From assembly GCA_022821495.1 (NCBI GenBank), contig JAJEDN010000035.1, positions 1 to 33,378 on the forward strand: a stretch of DNA of 33,378 nt, in the 5' to 3' direction. The DNA is from Candidatus Poribacteria bacterium. Its GTDB lineage: Bacteria > Poribacteria > WGA-4E > WGA-3G. The notes under the pieces are model-generated. The model was not told where the DNA came from, searched no databases, and worked only from the letters and a program-made list of their open reading frames with translations. Shown in pieces: positions 1-8,575 of this stretch (the first letter of the stretch is position 1; the number at the start of each line of letters is the position of its first letter). Made by a program: the position numbers and the translations under genes.

Positions 1-214
1 GCTCCCCAAGTCTCTATCTTCTCTGATTTCGTGATGTCGATGGGGCAATATACACTCTGAGAAGGGGCTTACCGCATAATCTTTTGGTAAGGACACCGTG
101 TCAGGTCTATTAGACGAGTGGTGACGGTTTCCTTGTTGAACGAAGCAGCACATCTGAATCCAAACACCCAGTGTGCAGGTGGTGTTAAAACAGCACTCTC
201 TATTCATCTAAAAA
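1..214. other. Left-edge non-coding stretch upstream of hairpin element A
   Basis: No convincing coding frame is visible here; all forward frames meet stops. Because the following hairpin (215-267) looks like an IS200/IS605 right end, this stretch may be the degenerate upstream part of such an element, with any tnpB lying beyond the window. That is inference from position and from a loose resemblance of the segment near 140-165 to omega-RNA scaffolds. Confidence 0.3.
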
Positions 215-267
215 AGGAGCGGTGTTTCCTCTCCCGCTAAAGCGTGGGAGTCTCCACACCGAAGATT
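215..267 (+). ncRNA. Nested hairpin element A (IS200/IS605 right-end or omega-RNA tail-like)
   Basis: The order is AGGAG, one base, outer arm GGTGT (221-225), TTCCT, inner arm CTCCCGC (231-237), loop TAAA, inner arm GC-GT-GGGAG (242-250), TCTCC, outer arm ACACC (256-260), GAAG. Outer arms pair 5 of 5. Inner arms pair 5+2 with a GT bulge. A sister copy at 33242-33294 keeps every spacing and the loop while the outer helix changes by compensatory substitutions. The element ends six bases before the ATG of the GT1 gene, so GAAG can act as a weak ribosome binding site. The family assignment rests on my memory of IS605-type 3' ends. Confidence 0.55.
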
Positions 268-270
268 TTG

Positions 271-1503
271 ATGAAAATTGTCGTAATCTGCTGGGGCTCA
301 ACCGGAGATGTCTATCCCGTTTTAGCATTGGCGGAACGTTTGATGGAACGTGGACATCACGTCCGGGTCTGTTCACCAGCACTCTATAAAGATAAGATTC
401 TTGAGGTTGGCGCGGAATACTACGAGATAGGCGTTGCTTTTGATTTAGCAGAATTTCACGCGGCGATGGATGCTATCATCCCAAAACGCGACCCGACCGC
501 TATGCTACGGTTGATCGTAGAAGAAGGAATTGTGCGTCGTGGTGGAAGGTGGTATCAGGACTGTTTGACAGCGATGAAAGGGTTTGATATCGCGATTTGC
601 CATTCAGTAGACATCCCCGGACAGGAGGCTGCGATTCGGAACGGGATTCCGTGGTTCACCGTGACGTATTGTCCGGGTTTCATCAAATCCTTAGATTTCG
701 CGCCCTACCCTTTCCCCAACTGGGGACGTATATCCAACGCTATTGTGTGGAGATTGGTGCAACTCCGGCTTGCGCCGAGTATAGATGCACTCTTTAATCA
801 ATTTATCGCGTCAGTCGGCGGAGAACCGAGGCGGACCGTGGCGTTAGAGGGAATGTACTCACCGCATCTGAACCTCATCGCTGCATCTCCAACGCTCTGT
901 CCATCAGCCGATTTTCGATCAAACCACAAATTCACCGGGGTATGGCATCTCGCTTCTCCGGATTACACTCCCCCACCTGAACTTGTCAGCTTCTTAGCCG
1001 AAGGTCCACCACCTGTTATCATCACATTTGGCTCTATGGGTGGCTCAAACGGACGTGAGACAACAGAAATCTTGATTGAGGCTGTTAAAAAGACAAACCA
1101 ACGTGCGATCATCCAAGCCGGATGGGGACAACTCGGCACGCAAGAAACATTACCGAACATCTATTGCACAGAATATGTACCACATCAGTGGCTGTTTCCG
1201 AAAGGGTGTTGTGTTGTACATCACGGTGGCGCGGGGACTACCGCTTCGGTGTGCCGTGCGAAGGTCCCGTCTATTGTTGTAGCGCACCACGCGGATCAAC
1301 CGTATTGGGGAAAACGCTTATTCGATTTAGGCGTTGCCCCTAAGCATCTGCGCCGACGGAACCTTACCGCCGCACGCTTAGCAAAACGGATTCAAAAGGT
1401 CTTGGAAACTCCGGCGATGACGACGCGGGCTGAGGTCTTGGGAAAACAGATAGAAGCGGAAGATGGGTTGGCGACAGCCGTTGCGTTAATTGAAACTTTC
1501 TAA
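271..1503 (+). CDS. GT1/UGT-like glycosyltransferase (sterol glucosyltransferase / MGT type)
   Basis: The 410-residue protein has the two-Rossmann GT-B shape of family 1 glycosyltransferases, which move a sugar from a UDP-sugar to a lipid or small hydrophobic acceptor. The N-terminus MKIVVICWGSTGDVYPVLAL is the typical acceptor-domain start. The nucleotide-sugar signature is near residues 315-345, with HHGGAGTTAS and then a PSIVVAHHADQPYWG segment. A longer frame begins at a GTG at 244, but that codon lies in the bulge of hairpin element A. I therefore start at ATG 271, where homologues begin. The ribosome binding site is weak (GAAG). The acceptor cannot be read from sequence. The next gene is another glycosyltransferase but of a different family, 187 bp away, so shared function is only a suggestion. 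Confidence 0.85.
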   Translation: MKIVVICWGSTGDVYPVLALAERLMERGHHVRVCSPALYKDKILEVGAEYYEIGVAFDLAEFHAAMDAIIPKRDPTAMLRLIVEEGIVRRGGRWYQDCLTAMKGFDIAICHSVDIPGQEAAIRNGIPWFTVTYCPGFIKSLDFAPYPFPNWGRISNAIVWRLVQLRLAPSIDALFNQFIASVGGEPRRTVALEGMYSPHLNLIAASPTLCPSADFRSNHKFTGVWHLASPDYTPPPELVSFLAEGPPPVIITFGSMGGSNGRETTEILIEAVKKTNQRAIIQAGWGQLGTQETLPNIYCTEYVPHQWLFPKGCCVVHHGGAGTTASVCRAKVPSIVVAHHADQPYWGKRLFDLGVAPKHLRRRNLTAARLAKRIQKVLETPAMTTRAEVLGKQIEAEDGLATAVALIETF

Positions 1504-1508
1504 TTGTC

Positions 1509-1530
1509 TGAATCAGGATTTACAAGATTT
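1509..1530 (+). repeat. Dispersed GAATCAGGATTTACA-type intergenic repeat
   Basis: Directly after the GT1 stop there is a GAATCAGGATTTACAAGATT segment. It resembles a short dispersed intergenic repeat I recall from several bacterial phyla. One copy is seen here, so its repeat nature is from memory, not from this window. Confidence 0.35.
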
Positions 1531-1568
1531 ATTGAAACACATCAAGTCGAAGCGATTCCCATCTTATT

Positions 1569-1594
1569 CCCCCCTGATAAGGGGGGTAGGGGGG
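1569..1594 (+). repeat. C6 / G6 / G6 hairpin repeat between the two glycosyltransferase genes
   Basis: A run of six C (1569-1574) is followed by GATAA-type spacer, six G (1581-1586), TA, and six more G (1589-1594). The C arm can pair with either G arm, giving two mutually exclusive hairpins. Similar C-run/G-run repeats are common between genes in cyanobacteria and other repeat-rich genomes. It could end the GT1 transcript, but no tight T run follows. Confidence 0.45.
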
Positions 1595-1690
1595 TTATCT
1601 TCGTAAAAGTGTTCATTTATTTTTTGATTTTACTATAGATAACACGTTTGATTGAAAACTAACTCTTGGAATCGCAGAAACAATTTTGTA

Positions 1691-2680
1691 ATGAAAAAAA
1701 TACTGATTTTCAGTTTCAGCTTCATCGGTGATGCAGTCCTATCCACCGCTGTTATTCAGCCGCTACGCGCACACTTTCCAGATGCACATATCACCTTTCT
1801 CGTTGGACCACGAGCGGTTGACCTTCTCGCTACCGAACCCAATATTGATGCGACCCTTATCTATGATAATCGAGGTGAACACGCCGGTTGGAAGGGACGA
1901 CTACGTGTCATAAAGACTTTAAGACATAACAAATTTGATCTTGTTGTGAATCTGAGGGATAGCCTCACCGCGCGGTGTATCGGTGCGGAACATTGGGGGA
2001 TGGTGCGTGGCGACAGCAATCGCCATGCTGTTACCCGATATCTGGAGGTGCTTCAGAGACATGGCATCGACACAACGGACGCACATCCACATTTACAACT
2101 CACTGAAGACGAACAGGCTATGGCGCACTGTTTTCTCACCGAAGCAGGCATTACCTCGGAACGGTTGTTAATTGGCATTCATCCGGGCGGGAATTGGGAA
2201 TATAAGTTGTGGAGTGCAAAGAACTACGCGTTGGTCGCGAATGCTTTGTGTAAAGCACAGAATGCAGCGATTTTACTCTTCGCCGGTCCAAATGAGCGGG
2301 AACTCCAAAAGCAGGTTTCGGAAATGATGGACATTCCGCCAATTCTTGTTCAGACAGAAAATCTACGGCATCTCGCGGCGTTAATCTCTATCTGCGACGT
2401 ATATATTGGGAACGATACAGGACCGATGCATGTTGCGTCAGCAGTGGATACACCAGTCGTCGCGCTTTTCGGTTCAACGAACCACATTCGGAGCGGTCCT
2501 TATGGTGAGAAACATTCAGTTGTTCAGAGTGGGATAGAGCTGGGCTGCAACCCGTGTCATCCAGGTCGGAATCCAGGCGGATGCCGTGCTGGTAGTTGTG
2601 AAGTGATCGCGGGGATTACGGTGGAACAGGTATTGGAGGCTGTGGAGAATATAATAAAAGATGTCCGTTCTGCGGGATAG
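1691..2680 (+). CDS. Glycosyltransferase family 9 (ADP-heptose:LPS heptosyltransferase-like)
   Basis: The 329-residue product matches GT9 heptosyltransferases, which add heptose to the inner core of lipopolysaccharide at the cytoplasmic face. Visible hallmarks are the N-terminal FSFIGDAVLSTAVIQPLR, HPGGNWEYKLWS near residue 163, and NDTGPMHVASAVDTPVVALF near 241. A Cys-rich stretch (CNPCH...GC...GSC) before the C-terminal helix is also common in this family. An in-frame TTG lies at 1652, but ATG 1691 gives the standard MKKILIF start. No strong ribosome binding site is visible. A perfect 13-bp inverted repeat overlaps the stop codon. Which acceptor it uses is unknown; the gene supports a diderm, LPS-bearing cell. 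Confidence 0.85.
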   Translation: MKKILIFSFSFIGDAVLSTAVIQPLRAHFPDAHITFLVGPRAVDLLATEPNIDATLIYDNRGEHAGWKGRLRVIKTLRHNKFDLVVNLRDSLTARCIGAEHWGMVRGDSNRHAVTRYLEVLQRHGIDTTDAHPHLQLTEDEQAMAHCFLTEAGITSERLLIGIHPGGNWEYKLWSAKNYALVANALCKAQNAAILLFAGPNERELQKQVSEMMDIPPILVQTENLRHLAALISICDVYIGNDTGPMHVASAVDTPVVALFGSTNHIRSGPYGEKHSVVQSGIELGCNPCHPGRNPGGCRAGSCEVIAGITVEQVLEAVENIIKDVRSAG

Positions 2681-2700
2681 GTTCCAAAACGGACATCTTT
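2657..2700 (+). terminator. Terminator-like hairpin overlapping the GT9 stop
   Basis: AAAGATGTCCGTT (2657-2669) and AACGGACATCTTT (2688-2700) are a perfect 13-bp inverted repeat with an 18-base loop that contains the TAG stop. The 3' arm ends in a short T run. It lies between convergent genes, so it could stop transcripts from both sides. Confidence 0.6.
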
Positions 2701-2811
2701 GTTGGGATAAAATTACGGATCACCCACGGTGTAAAAAGGATATCCCATGGATTTACAACTGGTAACTTGGGTTATATAACAACACGAGTAATGACACAAA
2801 TCGCTTTAATT

Positions 2812-3993
2812 TTAAAAAACGATGGTTCCTGTTACCTCTAGCCCTATCTTGTTTTGACCGACACGCGTATTGTAACTAATATAACTCAAATCAATATTGA
2901 ATAAATATGTCTTTACACCGATTCCAAAAGTAAACCCACTACTAAGTATATAATCTGTTGCATTTGATAGGTCTGTTACATTCGATAGGTCTGTTACATT
3001 CGATGGGCTGGTTCCGGGTTCAAATTTATAGCCGCCCCGAAGTGCAAGCATGTCACCGATCCAACACTCCAAACCGAGATTCTTTTGAAGGTGGCGCCAT
3101 TCAAATGCCCGGATACCGACACCACGATCGGAAAGCAGCTGCTCTCGGGTCAGTTTTTCTTCTCTTTCAGCGTTAAGTCGTTCGAGGTCAATGGCTAATT
3201 CGTTTTCATCTTCTCCTAATGTATCGATATAGGTTGTGACACCACTCATGAGATGAATGTGGAAAAACTCTGTACGAAAAAGATTCATGGAGGCACCAAT
3301 TCGCAAAACCCGAGGTAAGGGATCTGCTTGGTTTTCATCAATGAAAAAGATACCGGGGCCAACGTTCTGAACCGCAACTCCAAGCGTTGTGGGGACAGAA
3401 TCGAACGGAAGGAGATATTGCATTCCCAAATCAACCGCATAAGAACTGCCACTCTCGTTTCCGAGAACCATTTGAATCATTTTACCGTTGATACCTGCCG
3501 ATAAAGACTCTGTAATGCGGTTGGCATAGGAGAACGTCAACGCGAAGTTGGTGCCGAGATTTACTTCACGGTACGAACCTAGAGAATCCGTTGGCACAGT
3601 GACTGTGCCTTGTCTCTCCATTTGGAGCGTTGCTCCGATAGTTCCAACATCACCGAGGGGGATCGCGCCAGAGACGACAGTATAGTATAATGCTCCTATG
3701 GTTTCTCCGAAAGGAGTGGCGCGATCTGTATAAGACAGTGAGGCTTGTGCTGCTTTTTTGCCAGCAAGGAATTTACTATCGGGCATATCTGCAAGCCCAC
3801 TTGGGTTCCAGAGTATTGTGGTGACATCCCCTGACATCGCAGACAACGCGTCGCCGAGGGCTCTTGCTCGTGCACCACCGCCAAGTGTCAAGATTTGCGC
3901 GCCTGTCCGACCGGGGCCCGCAAGAGCCGCCGCTGGAAAAAAGATCGCAAGACATAAAAGCAAGTTGAAGATTTTGCGTCTAAAAAAGTACAC
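2812..3993 (-). CDS. PorV/PorQ-family (UPF0164-like) outer-membrane beta-barrel protein
   Basis: The product is about 393 residues. A signal peptide is clear: basic FFRRK, a hydrophobic core, and a cut after AAALA. The mature start has the family pattern GAQILTLGGGARARALGDA followed by a WNPSGLA motif near the N-terminus. The rest alternates short amphipathic strands and ends in Phe, as barrel proteins do. The open frame extends to a TTG at 4017, but GGAGG at 4000-4004 sits six bases before GTG 3993, so I place the start there. PorV/PorQ proteins are outer-membrane barrels, some tied to type IX secretion; no other T9SS gene is here. A six-residue repeat (S-N-V/A-T-D-L) lies in the C-terminal third. 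Confidence 0.75.
   Translation of the reverse strand: MYFFRRKIFNLLLCLAIFFPAAALAGPGRTGAQILTLGGGARARALGDALSAMSGDVTTILWNPSGLADMPDSKFLAGKKAAQASLSYTDRATPFGETIGALYYTVVSGAIPLGDVGTIGATLQMERQGTVTVPTDSLGSYREVNLGTNFALTFSYANRITESLSAGINGKMIQMVLGNESGSSYAVDLGMQYLLPFDSVPTTLGVAVQNVGPGIFFIDENQADPLPRVLRIGASMNLFRTEFFHIHLMSGVTTYIDTLGEDENELAIDLERLNAEREEKLTREQLLSDRGVGIRAFEWRHLQKNLGLECWIGDMLALRGGYKFEPGTSPSNVTDLSNVTDLSNATDYILSSGFTFGIGVKTYLFNIDLSYISYNTRVGQNKIGLEVTGTIVF
2953..3006 (-). repeat. Three 18-bp tandem repeats inside the PorV-like gene
   Basis: Three adjacent 18-bp units (2953-2970, 2971-2988, 2989-3006) encode S-N-V/A-T-D-L three times in a predicted loop between strands. Units differ at two to four positions. 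The 18-bp length keeps frame, so copy number could vary without breaking the gene. Confidence 0.85.
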
Positions 3994-4017
3994 TAAATCC
4001 CTCCATTTTTGATTCAA

Positions 4018-4180
4018 AAGCGATGCTACATAAACGGGAGTTTTACTACCCTCTTGAACTCCAAGCCCAAGCGTATCATCATGTGATCGAGCCGATACGG
4101 ACCCTGGGGCCCCGGCTTTTGATGCCCAATGGAACTCTCTACGGAGGTAGAAGGTATAGTCCCTGGAGATATAGCGTTTC
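4018..4180 (-). other. Spacer with a possible coding remnant
   Basis: Between the small membrane protein and the PorV-like gene, one - strand frame stays open for about 45 codons after the upstream gene's stop and ends at 4026 with a Tyr-Arg-Leu-Asp-His-rich, barrel-strand-like tail. It has no start of its own outside the upstream gene. It may be a fragment of a decayed gene or chance. Confidence 0.2.
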
Positions 4181-4579
4181 TCAATTTGATCCTATGGCTG
4201 CTATCCAGAAAAATGTCAAACATCCGTACGCGGCTACCCCAGTAGCACAACCAGTTAAGGCATACTGAAATTGAAGTTTTTCCATTTCTGTTTTATAAGC
4301 ATCAGTATAGAAAGCAACATATTCTGGGGGTTTTCCAATAGTCCTTCCAGTTGGTACAGGAGGTCTATACAGATAAGGACCCAAGAGTCCAAACACGGGG
4401 ATCAGACAACCAATAGCGACCCACATAGGTTTATTGATATGTACCTCTACATCTCGTTTGGCATCTTCTATCGCCTGTTTCTCTATTGAGGTCTGTTGTG
4501 ACAGGGCGATAAAAGACGTACTAAAAATCAAGAACACCATACAAAAAACTAAAACATAAAATGGTGAGTTTAGTTTCAT
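4181..4579 (-). CDS. Small membrane protein of unknown function
   Basis: I do not recognise a named family. The 132-residue product starts with a hydrophobic segment (residues about 7-27) ending in a SQQ-type boundary, so it is either a signal peptide or a first membrane helix. A short acidic/basic stretch follows, then a second hydrophobic segment (about 51-70, WVAIGCLIPVFGLLGPYLY). Next come the motif PPVPTGR.IGKPPEYVAFYTDAYK and a Gly/Ala/Cys-rich third hydrophobic segment at the end. The PEYV...YT.AY pattern reminds me of small hypothetical membrane proteins of FCB bacteria, from memory only. It is read in the same direction as the PorV-like gene 187 bp downstream, so the two may be co-transcribed and envelope-related. 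Confidence 0.6.
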   Translation of the reverse strand: MKLNSPFYVLVFCMVFLIFSTSFIALSQQTSIEKQAIEDAKRDVEVHINKPMWVAIGCLIPVFGLLGPYLYRPPVPTGRTIGKPPEYVAFYTDAYKTEMEKLQFQYALTGCATGVAAYGCLTFFWIAAIGSN

Positions 4580-5089
4580 TGAATTTTTCCTTATTTCTCC
4601 TTACTAAAGATGGGTTACACACTTATAGGAACGTAAATTTGGAGGGTGTGAACCAAATAATGATGCAAGTTTTAGCAAGACACCCTCTGAATCTCACTAC
4701 ATCATCTCAACTGAAATAATAATAACGTGAGTTTGAGAATAAACCGTAGTCAACCGTTAACCGGTAGCACCAATGTTTGATATCCGCTTCACACGGGTCC
4801 TCGCGACGCATCACGACGCAATTGACACACTTATTCAGTTATAATAGGTCAAATCTTATTTTTTGTCAAACAAAAAATAAAAAAGCATATATCCAACTAT
4901 GAATTAGAGGATATTTTCAGGGAAAAAGCAAATTATAGCCATAAAAATCGCTAATTTTACTTGAAAATATTTTTGGGGGTAAGGGATTGGTTAGAGAAAT
5001 GTGGGATTTTCATTATACCAAAGCGGTTCTCTTTATACAAAAATTTTCGATTATTTATCAAACCCACGTTATTACACAAAAAACCCTGT
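4580..5089. other. 510-bp intergenic region, no gene found
   Basis: This AT-rich stretch between copA (end) and the small membrane protein (start) has no coding frame I believe. It holds an 8-bp inverted repeat (GAGGGTGT 4642-4649 with ACACCCTC 4680-4687) and an 11-bp AT hairpin at 4856-4880. It should contain the promoter of the small membrane protein, but I could not pick a clear -35/-10 pair. Confidence 0.5.
4856..4880. terminator. AT-rich 11-bp perfect hairpin downstream of copA
   Basis: TTATTTTTTGT and ACAAAAAATAA are perfect inverted repeats around a three-base loop, with runs of T and A on both strands. It lies about 210 bp beyond the copA stop. With no GC in the stem core it would be a weak terminator; the call is tentative. 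Confidence 0.3.
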
Positions 5090-7324
5090 CTACTTGTTCT
5101 TCCATTGTAGGCGTAAACTGTTTAGCACAACGGACACACTGCTAAACGCCATCGCGAATGCAGCAAGCATCGGGTGTAGTTCTCGAAACATCGTCGGCAC
5201 GAAAGATAGCGGATACAGCACACCTGCTGCGATAGGAATCAATAGCACATTGTAGAAAAACGCCCAGAAAAGATTCTGTTTAATCGTCCGCATCGTCGCG
5301 CGGCTGAGCTGAATCGCATCGGGGAGTCCACGCAAATCGCTGTGCATAAGCGTTACGTGTGCTGTCTCCCGCGCAATATCGGTGCCTGTGCCGAGTGAGA
5401 TGCCGATATCGGCTTGTGCCAATGCGGGGGTATCGTTAATGCCGTCCCCGACCATCGCGACGAGTCCACCATTTTCCGCTTGTAGCTTTTTAACGGCTGC
5501 CGCTTTATCCTCGGGTTTGAGTTCTGCCATGACATTGCTAATCCGCGAAGCCTTGGCAATCGCATCAGCTGTAACGCGATTATCGCCTGTCATCATTGTT
5601 ACCGTACATCCAAGTTCGTAGAGTTTCGAGACTGCAGCTTGCGCTTCCGATTTTAACGTGTCCGCGACCGCCAGAAGCCCAATAACGTGCGCATCAACGG
5701 CGACCCATAGGACGGTTTTTGCCTCGGTCTGTAGACGCGTTGCTGCTTCTTCAAATCTCCTCGTTGGAATACCGTGCTGTTGAATTAAGGATAAATTGCC
5801 TATGATAACACTGTTTTCACCAACCTGTGCGGTGATACCGTGCCCGGTGACAGCTTTAAACTGACTCGGTGTCGCGATGTCCAGTCCACGCGTCTGAGCA
5901 GCTTGGACAACTGCTTTTCCAATGGGATGTTCGCTACCACGCTCCGCAGTGGCAGATAACTGTAAGAGTTCCGATTCGTCCTTATCCGTGAAAATATCTG
6001 TAAGCGTAAGTTTACCCTCTGTTAAGGTGCCTGTTTTATCAAGGACAATTGTGGTTAAGTTGCCTGCGCGTTCGAGTGCTTCGCCATTACGGAAAAGGAT
6101 GCCGCGCTGCGCGCCGATACCGGTTCCCATCATAACGGCAGTTGGGGTGGCGAGTCCCAAGGCACACGGGCAGGCTGTGACGAGGATTGCAACGAGGCGG
6201 AGCATTGCTGGCGTGAATCCCTCTCCAAGGGGGAACCACCACACGAGAAACGTCCCGACGGCAATCGCAGTGACAATAGGCACAAACACATTTGTGACTG
6301 CGTCGGCAGCGCGTTGGATGGGTGGTTTGCTCTGTTGGGTCGTGTATACCAATTGGACAAGACGGGAAAGCGCTGTTTCGGCACCGACGTGCGTGGCTTC
6401 AATTGTGAGCATTCCGCTTTGGTTCATCGTTGCAGCGGTCACAAGGTCGCCTGAGACCTTATCTACAGGTAGACTTTCGCCCGTGAAGACACTTTCATCA
6501 ATGGCACTTTCACCGCTGCGCACCACGCCATCAACAGGAATACTTTCGCCGGGACGCACAATCAGGACATCTCCGACACCGACCTGTTTGATAGGGATGT
6601 TTTGTTCTTCGCCATCTTTTAATCGGCACGCTGTTTGGGGGGCAAGTTTCGGGAGTCGTTTGAGGGCTGCGTTTATCTTACCTTTAGCACGTGCTTCAAG
6701 CAGTTTCCCTAACTTAATCAACGTAACGATAACAGCGGCTGTCTCAAAATAGACATGTGCGCCGAAGCGATCCCCCTCGCCTGCTGTTAAGGCAATCGTC
6801 ACAACGAGGCTATAGAAAAACGCCACGGATGAACCCATAGCGACAAGCACGTCCATATTCGCGGATCGGTTGCGCAGTGCCTTAAAGCCGCCGATGTAAT
6901 AGTCCCAAGCGACATAACCCTGCACTGGTAATGCTAAACCAAACATTAGCCAGTTAACCCAATGCGCGTGTGCCCAGTTGCCGATGATACCGAAATCTCT
7001 GCCCATACTCATCAGAAAAAGTGGGACCGTGAAGATGACCCCAACGATGAATTGCATTTTTTGCCGTTGGAATTCCCCCGCGCGAGCTTCAGCTTCTTTG
7101 TCTTCATCAACGACATCAAAACCGAGATCTCGGATCTTATCGACAATAATTTCTTCATTGAGTGTGGATGCGTCAAAAGTAACCGCGGCATATTCCGTGG
7201 CGAGGCTAACTTCTGCGGCAAGGACACCATCCATCTTTTTAAGATGCCGTGTGATGGTACTTGAGCAGTTTTCGCAATGCATTCCGGTGATAGGGAGCGT
7301 AATTTGGTGTTCCACGGTATACAT
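5090..7324 (-). CDS. copA: Copper-exporting P1B-type ATPase
   Basis: The 744-residue pump would use ATP to expel Cu+ across the inner membrane. It has one N-terminal heavy-metal-associated domain with GMHCENC (Cys17, Cys20). The actuator loop TGES is at 281-284. The transmembrane metal site is CPC (385-387). The phosphorylation motif DKTGT starts at Asp429, the SEHP nucleotide-binding motif is near 464-467, and a C-terminal [20 protein letters not shown] hinge is present. CPC with a CxxC domain fits Cu+ (or Ag+) rather than Zn/Cd pumps. A single HMA domain is at the short end of the family. ATG 7324 is preceded by AGGAGGTGA. No copper regulator or chaperone gene adjoins it. Confidence 0.93.
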   Translation of the reverse strand: MYTVEHQITLPITGMHCENCSSTITRHLKKMDGVLAAEVSLATEYAAVTFDASTLNEEIIVDKIRDLGFDVVDEDKEAEARAGEFQRQKMQFIVGVIFTVPLFLMSMGRDFGIIGNWAHAHWVNWLMFGLALPVQGYVAWDYYIGGFKALRNRSANMDVLVAMGSSVAFFYSLVVTIALTAGEGDRFGAHVYFETAAVIVTLIKLGKLLEARAKGKINAALKRLPKLAPQTACRLKDGEEQNIPIKQVGVGDVLIVRPGESIPVDGVVRSGESAIDESVFTGESLPVDKVSGDLVTAATMNQSGMLTIEATHVGAETALSRLVQLVYTTQQSKPPIQRAADAVTNVFVPIVTAIAVGTFLVWWFPLGEGFTPAMLRLVAILVTACPCALGLATPTAVMMGTGIGAQRGILFRNGEALERAGNLTTIVLDKTGTLTEGKLTLTDIFTDKDESELLQLSATAERGSEHPIGKAVVQAAQTRGLDIATPSQFKAVTGHGITAQVGENSVIIGNLSLIQQHGIPTRRFEEAATRLQTEAKTVLWVAVDAHVIGLLAVADTLKSEAQAAVSKLYELGCTVTMMTGDNRVTADAIAKASRISNVMAELKPEDKAAAVKKLQAENGGLVAMVGDGINDTPALAQADIGISLGTGTDIARETAHVTLMHSDLRGLPDAIQLSRATMRTIKQNLFWAFFYNVLLIPIAAGVLYPLSFVPTMFRELHPMLAAFAMAFSSVSVVLNSLRLQWKNK

Positions 7325-7392
7325 TCACCTCCTGCGGAGAAAGAATGGTAAAAGGCACAGGAAGGGCTTAATCGGAAGGATGGATTCAGGAA

Positions 7393-7437
7393 TGGAAGAT
7401 TGGAAGATTGGGGGGCGCCCATCCTTCCACCCTTCCA
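7393..7437. repeat. TGGAAG-type repeat forming an imperfect hairpin
   Basis: Two TGGAAGATT units (7393-7411) face their inverted counterpart CCATCCTTCCACCCTTCCA (about 7419-7437) across GGGCGCCC. The arms are about 19 bp with a few mismatches. The same TGGAAGG-type unit recurs inside gcvP at 31329-31356, so this is a family of short repeats. It lies between the oxidoreductase gene and copA and might serve as a terminator. Confidence 0.5.
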
Positions 7438-7474
7438 GTCCAACGCCTTCCATGTTTCAACACTCTCTTAACTG

Positions 7475-8443
7475 CTATGTTAGGTGTACAGGTAGCCCTG
7501 TTTCCAGAGATTCGTTGGCAGCGATAGACAGAATAGCGGTTTTAGCAGCATCGGAATATGGGGATCGGATTGCGCTGCCATCCCCTGTACGAACAGCCTC
7601 AATAAAGGTACTATCCATATCAATCGTGCAATTGTTTTCCGGGTTCCATGTGGTTGTCTCGTCGGCAGTAGAGAGCACAAGTGCACGCCGGAGGTGATAT
7701 TCAAGTGAACCGTCCTCACAGAAAATATCTAATCCAGAACGCTTCATTCCATTCGTCGTGAAACAAGCCGAGAACATAATACCAAAGACACCGCTCTCAA
7801 ATTGCAAAGAGACTGCAGAGGCTTCTTCAATATCGTAATCGGTATCGGGAATCAGATCATAGCGTGCGACAGCGTATACAGTTTTGACTTCGCCGAAGAG
7901 GTATCTCGCCATATCAAATTCGTGTGTTGTCTGCTCCATAAGCTGCCCACCGGATTTTGCCTTCTCGCGCCACCATCCGCCGGGCATACCGCCCATCCAG
8001 TAACCCATGAAAAATCCCACGCGTCGGGAAGCAAGGAGTTCCTGCGCTTTGTCAATGATATCAAGGTAACGTTCTTGATACCCAGTCGCAGTGATAATAC
8101 CCTTTTCTTCTATTTCCGCTGCGATCTCCTTTGCGTCGTCGGTATCCATGTGTACCGGTTTTTCGACAAACATTGCCAATCCGGCATCAATAACAGCGCG
8201 TTCAGGTGCACCGTGTGCAAACGGCGGAATTGAGATGTACACCGCATCCAATTCTTCGCTGGCAAGCATCTCATTGTAGTCGGCATAAGCTTTGCCACCA
8301 TATTGCGTAACAGCTTGCTCCGCTTTTTCAACGACAATATCACAGAAGGCGACAAACTGTGAACCACCAATCTCAGTTAATTCACGTAAATGGCGGTTCA
8401 TGTTACCACCTGTACCGATAAAACCTAATCTAACGTTTGACAT
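7475..8443 (-). CDS. Gfo/Idh/MocA-family NAD(P)-dependent oxidoreductase
   Basis: The 322-residue enzyme has the family's two domains. The N-terminal Rossmann fold starts GFIGTGGNMNRHL. The EKP signature is at residues 94-96, in FVEKPVHMDT. The C-terminal half has the substrate-domain pattern GGQLMEQTTHEFDMARYLFG with a likely catalytic His/Asp. Members oxidise or reduce sugars, inositols and related polyols; the substrate cannot be told here. Length is close to the usual 330-380. ATG 8443 is preceded by AAGGA about 13 bases upstream with an A/T-rich spacer. It follows nuoN in the same direction but after a 132-bp gap with hairpins, so it is probably a separate unit. Confidence 0.88.
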   Translation of the reverse strand: MSNVRLGFIGTGGNMNRHLRELTEIGGSQFVAFCDIVVEKAEQAVTQYGGKAYADYNEMLASEELDAVYISIPPFAHGAPERAVIDAGLAMFVEKPVHMDTDDAKEIAAEIEEKGIITATGYQERYLDIIDKAQELLASRRVGFFMGYWMGGMPGGWWREKAKSGGQLMEQTTHEFDMARYLFGEVKTVYAVARYDLIPDTDYDIEEASAVSLQFESGVFGIMFSACFTTNGMKRSGLDIFCEDGSLEYHLRRALVLSTADETTTWNPENNCTIDMDSTFIEAVRTGDGSAIRSPYSDAAKTAILSIAANESLETGLPVHLT

Positions 8444-8464
8444 TTTTTAACTATTGTCCTTGCT

Positions 8465-8489
8465 CGTTTCTCTCCGTTGTCGAGAAACG
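8465..8489 (-). promoter_or_regulatory. 8-bp perfect hairpin just upstream of the oxidoreductase ribosome binding site
   Basis: CGTTTCTC and GAGAAACG pair perfectly around a nine-base loop. On the - strand the stem ends a few bases before the GCAAGGA ribosome binding site of the oxidoreductase gene. It could be an mRNA leader structure or part of a terminator after nuoN. Confidence 0.35.
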
Positions 8490-8546
8490 GGTGGTTTATT
8501 AATTCTTAGTTTCCTGATTAAGTGTACGGTAATTGAGTTGTTGCCC

Positions 8547-8572
8547 AAAAACCCACTATCCCCTTCAGATAG
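8547..8572 (-). terminator. Possible terminator after nuoN
   Basis: CTATC (8556-8560) and GATAG (8568-8572) form a short stem three bases past the nuoN stop. A run of five T follows on the - strand (8547-8551 complement). The stem is short, so this is a weak candidate for the end of the complex I transcript. Confidence 0.3.
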
Positions 8573-8575
8573 CAC

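Noticed and set aside
2812..3993. Type IX secretion system
   Set aside because: Only one PorV/PorQ-family gene is present. The family also occurs without T9SS, and no other component is nearby.
5922..6752. Long + strand open frame opposite copA
   Set aside because: It lies fully antisense to copA, whose motifs are intact, and its translation is Ser/Pro/Arg-rich without domain features.
6978..7697. Long + strand open frame spanning the copA start and the oxidoreductase end
   Set aside because: It covers two real genes on the other strand and a repeat-rich spacer; no recognisable domain.
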